Positions 24,984 to 32,547 of a stretch of DNA of 64,000 nt are shown piece by piece; the stretch's first letter is position 1; each line of letters opens with the position of its first letter. The DNA is taken from assembly GCA_963783945.1 (NCBI GenBank), contig CAWAPS010000002.1, forward strand, positions 806,001-870,000. The letters are read 5' to 3'. Position numbers and translations under genes: made by a program. The notes under the pieces were generated by a model, which was not told where the DNA came from, ran no database searches, and worked only from the letters and a program-made list of their open reading frames with translations. The stretch is from CAWAPS01 sp963783945 (GTDB lineage: Bacteria > Actinomycetota > Acidimicrobiia > Acidimicrobiales > Palsa-688).

Positions 24984-26571
24984 TTAGTCGGGTCTCGGCG
25001 GCTCGAGTGCAGGACCACCAGGCCGGGCAGGGACGAAGGCGTGGCTACCACTCCGGGCCAGCAATCGACGTGACATGATCGCCGCCGCCGCGACGGCGAC
25101 GGCGCCAAGCAAACCGGCCAGCATTGCCCCGTTGATGAAGGCGTCGGTTGCGGCCCGGGTGAACGTCGCCGACGGACCGCCGGTCCACTGGTCCGCCACC
25201 TGGAGCGCGCCCGCCAACCCGCTCCGTGCGGTCTTTGCCGCCTCGGGATCCAAGCCGTCGAGCGGCGGCAGCCGACGTACGTACGCCGTCGTTGTGACCG
25301 AACCTAGGACAGCGACTCCGAACGCACCGCCAAGCTCACGCGTGACGTCGTTCATGGCCGAGCCCATGCCTGCCCGCGCGCGACACACTGACCATAATGA
25401 GCGTCGTCAGCGGCGACAGCGCCAGCGCTACCCCGATTGCCGACGGCACGATCCCGAGGTAAATCCACCAAACTGAACCTTGATGCACCGCCACTGCGAA
25501 CCCGACCATGGCCGTCGCCACAAAAGCCAGTCCGATCGGAACCATGGTCGCTGCGCCGAACCGCTCCACCAACCCGGCCGCTCGCGGTGACAGCGTCATC
25601 AGCACCACCGACGACGGGAGAAGCATTAATCCTGCTTCCATGGGCGACTGGAGGAACACGAGCTGCAACACCTGCGTCATCAAGAAGAACGACCCGAACA
25701 ACGCGAAGAACACAAGGGCGGTGCCGGCCGATGCCACCGAGAACCGCCGATCACGGAACAGTGCAAGATCGAGCATCGGATGTTCGACCCGGCGCTCGAT
25801 CGCGAGAAACACCAGCAAGGCCAGGGCCGCCACCGCGAACCCGATCGCCGTCTCGAGCGACACCCAACCGCGTTGGGGCGCCTCGATGATCGAGTCGATC
25901 AACGCGACGATAGCGACGACCGACATCAACACTCCGGGCACATCGACCCGAGTGCTGTTGGGGTCCCGGCTTTTGGGAATCAAAAAATGACCGACGACGA
26001 GGGCGCCGACCGCGATCGGCACGATCACCAGAAAGACCGAACCCCACCAAAAGTGACTGAGGAGGATCCCCGATATGGGTGGTCCGAGTGCGGCCGCACC
26101 AGCCCCGATGCCGGCCCACAATGAGATCGCCCTGCCTCGTTCGTGGTTGGGGAACACGTTCGAGAGGATCGACAACGTCGATGGCATCACACATGCCGCG
26201 CCGACGCCCATCACTGCCCTGGCCGCGATCACTTCGCCCGACGAGGTCGCCAGCGCGCCCGCCGCGGCCGCAGCAGAGAACAGCACCAAACCGATCTGCA
26301 GCGCGCCCTTGCGTCCGAAACGATCGCCGAGGGTCGCAGCAACGAAGAGCAGCCCACAGAATACCAGGGCGTAGGAGTCGACGATCCACTGCAGGTCCGA
26401 GCCGGACGCGTTGAGGTCGCGGGCAATCGACGGCAGCGCGAGGTTGAGGCTGCTGTTGGTGACCATCAACAACGTCAGACTCGAGCACAACACCCCGAGG
26501 ATCCACCACCGCCGGGGGTGACCAGCCTCGCCGATCGCCGCCCCGAGCGCCGGCGCCGCATCCGCCCTCAC
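24984..26571 (-). pseudogene. MFS drug/H+ antiporter (DHA2 type), frameshifted
   Basis: Two overlapping frames make one transporter. The first (26571 to about 25385) contains WWILGVLCSSLTLLMVTNSS, LGDRFGRKGALQIG (motif A) and some 12 hydrophobic segments. The second (to 24984) continues with AGMGSAMNDVTRELGGAFGVAVLGS, the conserved DHA2 segment, and the last membrane span. They join in the run TGTCGCGCGCGGGC at about 25374-25387, which looks like a one-base indel. Total length near 525 residues and 14 spans fits EmrB/QacA-like exporters. Either a pseudogene or a sequencing error. GTG start at 26571. Confidence 0.75.
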
Positions 26572-26758
26572 GATCGATCAGCCGACCCTTGTTCTACAAA
26601 ATTGCCGGGGGAATGCTCCATCACCTGAATTGTCGCGTACTCGACATCGGCAGGCAATTGTCCCGCTCAATGGTCGCATTAGCCGTTACGACGATCAGGA
26701 GAGCGCGGACAACTTTTACAACACGCCGGCAGGGGGTGCCCCCCTCGGAACCGTGGGC

Positions 26759-27259
26759 TCAGCTCAACGAGAGTTCCCGCTGGATAGGCACCGGATGGCT
26801 CAACAGATCCAGCACCGGGCAGTGGGCGTCGACGGCTTCCGCCAGCTGCTCGTAACGCTCTATGGTCTCCGGGCCGCTCACTCGCACCTGGAGCCGCACT
26901 CTCTAAAAGCCGGCCCGGACGGTCTCGTCGATCCCGAAGAATCCCCGCACATCCAGGTCACCCTCCACATCGACGTGCACGCTGTCGAGAGCGATACCGA
27001 GGTGGGCGGCCCAGAAGCGGTAGGTGATGGCCTGGCAGGATCCGAGAGCGGCTAAGGCGTACTCCACCGGGTTAGCGGCGACGTTGCCACCACCAAGACT
27101 CTCGGGCTCGTCGACGGTGAACCGGTGGCCCGAACCCACCAGGGAGGTGGTTTCCGTCGCACCCACCAGGTCATGGCTAGAACGAAAGACGGCCTGGGCC
27201 GACTTGGGGTCGGCGGCGACAGCCGACCTGGTGGCGTCTATGACCTGGGCGATCGTCAT
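26759..27259 (-). pseudogene. OsmC family protein interrupted by an in-frame amber codon
   Basis: The frame from ATG 27259 gives a typical OsmC/Ohr-like protein (SHDLVGATETTSLVGSGHRF, NPVEYALAALGSCQAITY with the first redox Cys, VDVEGDLDVRGFFG). At 26903-26905 a TAG follows ETVRAGF. Past it the same frame continues in register with RVRLQVRVSGPETIERYEQL, DAHCPVLDLL (second Cys region) and ends at TGA 26759. A Ser codon TCG changed to TAG would explain it. With the stop, the peptide lacks its second Cys. Probably recently inactivated, or a base error. Confidence 0.75.
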
Positions 27260-27557
27260 GACTACACTCTGCCAATCTCTATTATTCCTGTCAACTAGGT
27301 CAGTATTGGCGGCATTCGGTCGGATTCCAAGGTGCGCCGGCCGAGATGGGTGGAATGTCCAGGGGCCGGCTGTACCCGCGTGCCGGCCGGCCCCACGTGC
27401 TCTAGAAAGGCTCGGGCCACCTCGAATCCTTCGTAAAATCGGGGGGGCCGACGTTGCCCAACCCGACGGCAGGGCGCACCATCTCGGATCTACCATGTCG
27501 TAGGTACCGGGACCTACCAGGGGCTCGCCTCCAACAAACTGATCGAAGGGGGAAAAC

Positions 27558-28784
27558 TTGACGGACTCCGCATCCGACGTGAAGAAGGTCGCCAACAGCG
27601 AGGAGTACGCAAACTTCGGAATGCAGGCCCTGCTCGGCCTGCCGGACCCGCAAGAGCACTACAAAACGCTCATCGATCAAGGGGGCTACTTGTGCCCTAT
27701 GGACGGGGTCGGGCTCAGTTTCGCTCGGGCGCCTACTGAACACGTGCTTCGACACCATGAGACCTTCTCCTCGCGCGTCGAGATGCGCCTGGGCAACGTC
27801 CGCCCCCTCATCCCGCTCAACGTCGATCCGCCCGAGCACTCGAAGTATCGCAAGCTGCTCGACCCCCTTTTCGCGCCCCGCCGCATGGATGAGCAGGAGG
27901 AGGACATCACCAGGCGGGTCAACGGGTTCATCGACACCTTCATCGACCTCGGTGAATGCAACTTCACCGAAGAGTTCGCCGAGCTGTTCCCGTCGTCGGT
28001 GTTCCTCGGCCTGCTGGGCCTTCCGGAGGACCAACTTCGGATGTTCCTCGACCTGCGCGACGGGATTCTCCATCCCGAGAAGGTCGACCCCGACGCCCTC
28101 ATGGACATCGAGAAACGCCGGGCCGTCCAGGACGCCACCGGTATGAAGATCTATGAGTACTTCGGCGGATTGCTCAACGAGCGGAACAACACCCCGACCA
28201 CAGACATCGTCTCTCGCTTCTTGGCGGCAGAGGTCGACGGAGAGCACCTGACGAACGAGGACATCCTCGACATCCTCTTCCTGTTCCTCATAGCCGGGCT
28301 CGACACGGTCAGCGCCTCATTGACCTGCTTCTACGCCTATCTGGCCACTCATCCCGCGCACCGCCGGCAGATCGTCGAAAATCCGGCGATCATCCCCGCC
28401 GCCGTCGAGGAGCTCCTGCGCTGGGAGTCTCCAGTGCCGAGCGGCGTACCCCGCGTGGCCAACGGCGACACCACCCTCCCCAACGGAGTGAACGTGCCCT
28501 CGGGCACCGCGGTCATGATCAGCTACGGGGCGTCGAACATAGACCCCAGCGCGTTCGACGAGCCCTTTGAGGTCCGCTTGGACCGGACGCCGAACCCTCA
28601 CATCGCGTTCGGAGGCGGCGTGCACCGTTGTCTAGGCAGCCACTTGGCTCGCCGCGAACTGCGAATCACCCTCCGCGAGTGGCACCGGCGTATCCCGGAG
28701 TACCGCATAAAACCAGGCCACGAAAATCTCGAGTACTCGCAGGGCCTGCGCCACGTGAAGGACCTGACGTTGACATGGAAGTGA
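27558..28784 (+). CDS. Cytochrome P450
   Basis: 408-residue class I P450, from a different subfamily than the other two. I-helix AGLDTVSAS, EELLRWESPVPSG (ExxR), and heme loop FGGGVHRCLGSHLARRELR. LNVDPPEHSKYRKLLDPLF is the conserved C-helix region. TTG start at 27558 preceded by GAAGGGGGAAAAC. It stands alone, with a 298-bp leader region behind it facing the OsmC remnant. CLGSHLARREL is common to actinobacterial terpenoid/steroid hydroxylases, but substrate cannot be read off. Confidence 0.94.
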   Translation: MTDSASDVKKVANSEEYANFGMQALLGLPDPQEHYKTLIDQGGYLCPMDGVGLSFARAPTEHVLRHHETFSSRVEMRLGNVRPLIPLNVDPPEHSKYRKLLDPLFAPRRMDEQEEDITRRVNGFIDTFIDLGECNFTEEFAELFPSSVFLGLLGLPEDQLRMFLDLRDGILHPEKVDPDALMDIEKRRAVQDATGMKIYEYFGGLLNERNNTPTTDIVSRFLAAEVDGEHLTNEDILDILFLFLIAGLDTVSASLTCFYAYLATHPAHRRQIVENPAIIPAAVEELLRWESPVPSGVPRVANGDTTLPNGVNVPSGTAVMISYGASNIDPSAFDEPFEVRLDRTPNPHIAFGGGVHRCLGSHLARRELRITLREWHRRIPEYRIKPGHENLEYSQGLRHVKDLTLTWK

Positions 28785-29281
28785 CCCCCGAGCCGTTCGT
28801 GCCCTGCAGACTGGGCTGAGGGGATCGTAGGACCGTAGGAAGCGTCAACACGCGCTCGACTCTTCTGGGGGGCTTCTGGTCCCGCGACTGATTCAAAAGG
28901 AGAGCACGATTCTTCCGTGTCGCCGGTCCCGGGGGTTGTCCCGTGTCGCCGTTCCCGGCCCTTTGACCACTTCGCGTCGCGCCCCCGGGCCGGGCCGGAG
29001 CGCTCGTCGCGTTGTGGTCACCAGGCGGCGCGAACGCGGCGAGTGCCTTCCAAAGGCTCCGAGTACTCGTCGCGAAGTGGTTAGCGGAGGTCTGTACCCG
29101 CCCACCCACCGCCGGGGAGTGGCCGCCGACTCCCGTAAACCGGGAGCGAATGGACGAATGAGCCCGATCACAGCACGACGCAACCGGTCTCTCGCGGGTT
29201 GTGGCGCGCGAGGTGTACAGTGAGACCCTCGTCCAACGCGGGCGGCGACGCCTCAGTTTGCGAGGCAGATCGGCGGTTCCC
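28785..29281. other. Intergenic region dominated by palindromic elements
   Basis: No gene is supported; the long open frames here are GC-rich repeat translations. It contains direct copies of GTGTCGCCGGTCCCGG-like sequence (about 28917-28957), palindromic units at 28965-29086 and the GGAGTGGCCGCCGACTCCC hairpin at about 29115-29133. Confidence 0.55.
28965..29086. repeat. Dispersed palindromic element, group B
   Basis: Units are 28965-28985 (plus, GACCACTTCGCGTCGC...), 28997-29022 (minus; reverse complement GACCACAACGCGACGAGCGC), a diverged plus unit at about 29023-29048 (CGAACGCGGCGAGTGCC) and 29061-29086 (minus; reverse complement AACCACTTCGCGACGAGTAC). Two inverted pairs stand side by side. 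The core is the same as at 16135-16257. Confidence 0.7.
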
Positions 29282-29740
29282 ATGGGAACTCTTTCCACGT
29301 CAACAGGCTCGGCCGACGCCAGCGTCGGGGGAGCCTCAAAGGGCGAAACCGACGTGCGAGTTGTGGTAGTTGATGATCGCCTCGATCGTCGTCAGCTTTT
29401 GAGTTACGTCATCCAGCAGGCCGGTGACGATGTGAGTGTGGTTGGCTACGCGGACGGGCCGGTCAGCGCGGTGGACGCGGTCGGCCGCTTGAACGCCAAC
29501 GTTGTCGTTCTTGAGATTCAACTCCCCGTCTCTCAAGGATTGGACACGATCAGTGCCCTCAGAGACGACTTCCCGGCCTTGCGCATCGTCGTCTGCTCCT
29601 TCCACCAGGACGCGGCCACGAAACGGTCCGCCACGGCACGGGGCGCGGACGCCTACCTCGTCAAGCCACTCGGCTCGCGGGACCTCCGTCAGGTCCTCCG
29701 GTCGACTCCGTCCGACAAGCCCAAGCCGGACCATTCCTGA
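29282..29740 (+). CDS. Receiver-domain protein with Asp-to-Glu phosphosite
   Basis: 152 residues, essentially one CheY-like receiver domain after a ~28-residue Ser/Gly-rich lead. The acidic pocket VVVVDDR and the Lys in AYLVKPLG are present, as is the Ser in VVCSF. The position that takes phosphate reads VVLEIQLP, with Glu where VVLDIQMP is expected. It may therefore be a constitutively 'on' or phosphorylation-independent pseudo-receiver. No output domain. ATG 29282 is the plausible start; the frame is open from 29201. Next to a sigma factor on the other strand. Confidence 0.8.
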   Translation: MGTLSTSTGSADASVGGASKGETDVRVVVVDDRLDRRQLLSYVIQQAGDDVSVVGYADGPVSAVDAVGRLNANVVVLEIQLPVSQGLDTISALRDDFPALRIVVCSFHQDAATKRSATARGADAYLVKPLGSRDLRQVLRSTPSDKPKPDHS

Positions 29741-29884
29741 CCTCCCTTAGTCCGTCCTTTTCCGGCGGATGACCCCGGCGAACAACCCTGATGCCACGAT
29801 GGCGATCCCTGCGTGTCCGCCCGAACATCGGCCCGAACATCTGGACGTGGGATTCCCGCGCACCGAGGGCCCGGCTGACGCCGA

Positions 29885-30820
29885 CTAGCCCGTCAGGAGC
29901 TCACGGGAGTCGCGGTCGTTCGACGGGTGGCGCAGCTTGGACAAGGCCAGGTCCTCGATCTGGCGAATCCGCTCGCGGGACAGGCTGAAATGCTTGCCTA
30001 CCTGGTCGAGGGTACGGGCTTCGCCCCGATCGAGACCGAAGCGCAAGCGGAGGATCTCACGCTCGCGCTCGTTGAGAGCGAGGAGCATCTTGTTGACCTC
30101 GCCCGGAAGCATGACGGCGGCGGCGGCATCGAAAGGGGAGACGGTCGAGCGGTCCTCCACCAGGTCACCCAGCTCGGCGTCGCCGTCCTCGCCGAGCGGC
30201 TGCGAAAGCGACAGCGGCGGGCCGGTGTGGCGAAGGATCTCGGTGACCCTCACCTCGCCGATCTCGAGGTCGGCGGCCAGCTCGGCCACCGTCGGCCGAC
30301 GGCCCAGCTGCCCTTCGAGGCGACCACGGGCCTCCGCCAACCGGGTCATGAGATCGGAAGCGTCGGACGGTAGCCGAATGGTGCGGCTGGTGTTGGCGAT
30401 ACCTCGAGTGATGGCCTGGCGGATCCACCAGCTGGCATAGGTCGAGAACTTGAATCCTTTGCGCCAGTCGAATTTCTCCACCGCGTGGATCAAGCCCAGG
30501 TTGCCTTCCTGCACCAGGTCCAGCAACTGCAACTCGGCGGCCTGGTACCTCTTGGCGATGGAGACCACCAGGCGCAAGTTGCCACTGACAAAGGTCTCGG
30601 CGGCCTCCTCCCCGTCACGGGTCAGGCGGCGCAGCTCCCGCTTGTGCGCCGGAGTGATCCTTTCGGACGTGGCGAACTCGGTCCGGGCCTCTCTGCCCGC
30701 CTCTATGGCCTGGGCCAGGCGAGTCTCATCCTCCTTGGTCAGGAGGTCGTGTTTACCGATGTCGTGGAGATAGAGACGGACCAGGTCCTCCTCGGGCTGA
30801 GCGGCATGATTGTTGGGCAC
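29885..30820 (-). CDS. RNA polymerase sigma-70 factor, group 2-like
   Basis: 311 residues. Region 1.2 (EDLVRLYLHDIGKHDLLTKE), region 2 (NLRLVVSIAKRY, LLDLVQEGNLGLIHAVEKFD, FSTYASWWIRQAI), region 3 (GRRPTVAELAADL) and region 4 (REREILRLRFGL, TLDQVGKHFSLSRERIRQIE) are all present, with no region 1.1. It is much shorter than a housekeeping SigA/HrdB, so it is an alternative group 2 factor recognising -10/-35 promoters much like the primary sigma. GTG 30820 is chosen because GAGGACGA lies 4-5 nt upstream; the frame is open to 30907. Confidence 0.92.
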   Translation of the reverse strand: MPNNHAAQPEEDLVRLYLHDIGKHDLLTKEDETRLAQAIEAGREARTEFATSERITPAHKRELRRLTRDGEEAAETFVSGNLRLVVSIAKRYQAAELQLLDLVQEGNLGLIHAVEKFDWRKGFKFSTYASWWIRQAITRGIANTSRTIRLPSDASDLMTRLAEARGRLEGQLGRRPTVAELAADLEIGEVRVTEILRHTGPPLSLSQPLGEDGDAELGDLVEDRSTVSPFDAAAAVMLPGEVNKMLLALNEREREILRLRFGLDRGEARTLDQVGKHFSLSRERIRQIEDLALSKLRHPSNDRDSRELLTG

Positions 30821-31570
30821 TCGTCCTCGTTTCGACGTACCCGGACAGATCCTTCTGGCCAGTGTCCTTCTGGCAAGTGCCGTCGGTCCGGGGTCAAGGA
30901 CCGCCAACGGCGCACCTCAGCAATCTCAGAGTACTTGATAAAACCGGAGATCGTTGAAGGGTGGAGTCGATGAGCCCCGACCCGTCTGGTCAGCGGTGCC
31001 GGCAATGGCCACTGACACCTCACCTGACCTCCTGTTTCGGCTTGTGAGCCCGCCCGGTTCGAGTTGACGGGCTGAGCGAAGTCGGGCCGCTTCATGGGGG
31101 CGCCCGTCCTTCGGTCTTACTGCCGCCGGACGGGCAGCAAGAGATCGAAACGCGCTCGCCTCGCCGAAGGTCCTGAGCACCCGCGTGCCGGGTGTAGGCT
31201 TATGGCTGGCACGGCAAAGACCCCTGACGTGTCGGGCCAGCATCGGTTGGCTCGGAAGCGGTGCTCCGGACCCTGGTAGCGCGTCGTGCAGTGCTTCATA
31301 GCCAGGAGAGCGCGAATGGCTTCCATTCAGTCACCGCGGTTGACCGCACCCAGCCAAGGTGTAGTGGTGTGCGCTTACGGAGCGGTTGCCTGCACTGTCG
31401 TTTGGTTCGGGACCGGCTCGATGTGTCCACAATGACGGGGCGGTCCGAGATCGTGGCTCCACCGCATCTCGACCTCCTTGACGGCGTTGCTTCGCCGAGA
31501 CTGCAGTTGGCCGACATCCGGGGTTTCCTAGAAGCGCTCACCCAGCAAGGTCGTCCCGGGGCGCTGAGCC
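30821..31570. other. 750-bp region without a supported gene
   Basis: An open frame at 31261-31581 shows no family features and has no good ribosome site. TTGACC (31338-31343) with TAGTGG 16 nt later is a weak promoter candidate toward the GAF-ANTAR gene. Nothing else stands out. Confidence 0.4.
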
Positions 31571-32279
31571 GTGGTCCGTGAGCGGCGGCAACGGATACTG
31601 ACCCGGCTCCTAGCCAGTCCTGACGCTGACCTGAAGACCAAACGGCTCTGCGATGTGTGCGCCGAAATCATCGCGGTTAGCGGGGCTGGGATCATGCTCA
31701 TGTCCGGTGACGTGCCCAGCGGCTCGGTCTGTAGCACCAATGAGGTGAGCGGTCTCATAGAACAACTGCAGTACGAGCTCGGGGAAGGCCCTTGCGTGGA
31801 CGCGTTTCATCAAGACCGCCCGGTACTTGAACCTGACCTGGCTCACCCCAGCCACACCTCGATGGCTGGCCTTCAGCGGCCCTGCTGTCACCGCGGGTGC
31901 GCTCGCCGTATTTGGTTTCCCTCTCCAACTCGGGGCGGTCCGCCTCGGGGCCTTGAACTTGTATCGTGACCGGCCGGGGCCGCTCACCGACGAGCAGCAC
32001 GCCGACGCCTTGGCCATGGCGGCCGTCGCCGCCGAGACCGTCCTGATGCTGCAGGCCGACGCACCTCCCGGCCAGCTCGCCTCAGAACTCGAAGCAGGTG
32101 CCGACTTCCACTATGTGGTACACCAGGCCGCCGGCATGGTGGCGGCGCAACTCGACGTTAGCGTCGGCCAAGCGCTCATCCGCCTGCGGGCATACGCCTT
32201 CGCCGGAAACCTACCTCTGGCCCACGTGGCCTCGGACGTGGTAGCCAGGAAGCTGCGCTTCCATGAGCGAAACAGGTAG
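31571..32279 (+). pseudogene. GAF-ANTAR regulator, frameshifted
   Basis: The first frame (GTG 31571) encodes a GAF domain: LCDVCAEIIAVSGAGIMLMS, LQYELGEGPCVDAFHQDRPVLEPDL. A different frame then carries its end (PRWLAFSGPAVTAGALAVFG, LGALNLYRDRPGPL) and an ANTAR RNA-binding domain (VHQAAGMVAAQLDVSVGQALIRLRAYAFAGNLPLAHVASDVV), ending at 32279. The switch lies in CACCCCAGCC around 31847-31856, consistent with a one-base change in a C run. ANTAR proteins act as antiterminators on paired hairpins. Pseudogene or base error. Confidence 0.75.
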
Positions 32280-32547
32280 GCCATCAGAGTAATGAGGCGG
32301 GGTCCGCACTCACCCGCATGGGCGCGGCCCGATAGCTCAGCGCCAGCAGTACCCCCCCCCCGGGTCCGCAGAGGCGTTGGTGTTGGTGCTCGGGGTCGTC
32401 GCCGTCGGTTCGCCGGTCCTCGGCCCCGTCACCGCGGCTGTGTCGACCCGGCAAGTCCGCCGTGGTGCTGTCCCGGTGAGAACCTTCGAGTCCGCCTCTC
32501 CGCACGAGTACGGGTTCGCCGGGCAGGGCGGGAGTTACACTTCGCCC

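Noticed and set aside
25370..25390. Programmed ribosomal frameshift in the MFS gene
   Set aside because: No slippery heptamer, stimulatory hairpin or family precedent; an indel explains it.
26903..26905. Amber codon in the OsmC gene as pyrrolysine
   Set aside because: No pylT/pylS genes are visible, and the position aligns with a simple Ser codon change; a mutation is the simpler reading.
31261..31581. 106-codon frame ahead of the GAF-ANTAR gene
   Set aside because: No ribosome site, no recognisable motifs, and it overlaps the better-supported start at 31571.
32320..32395. GATAGCTCAGCGCCAGC looks like a tRNA D-arm start
   Set aside because: No anticodon stem, T loop or acceptor partner follows; the poly-C run at about 32352 disrupts any cloverleaf.
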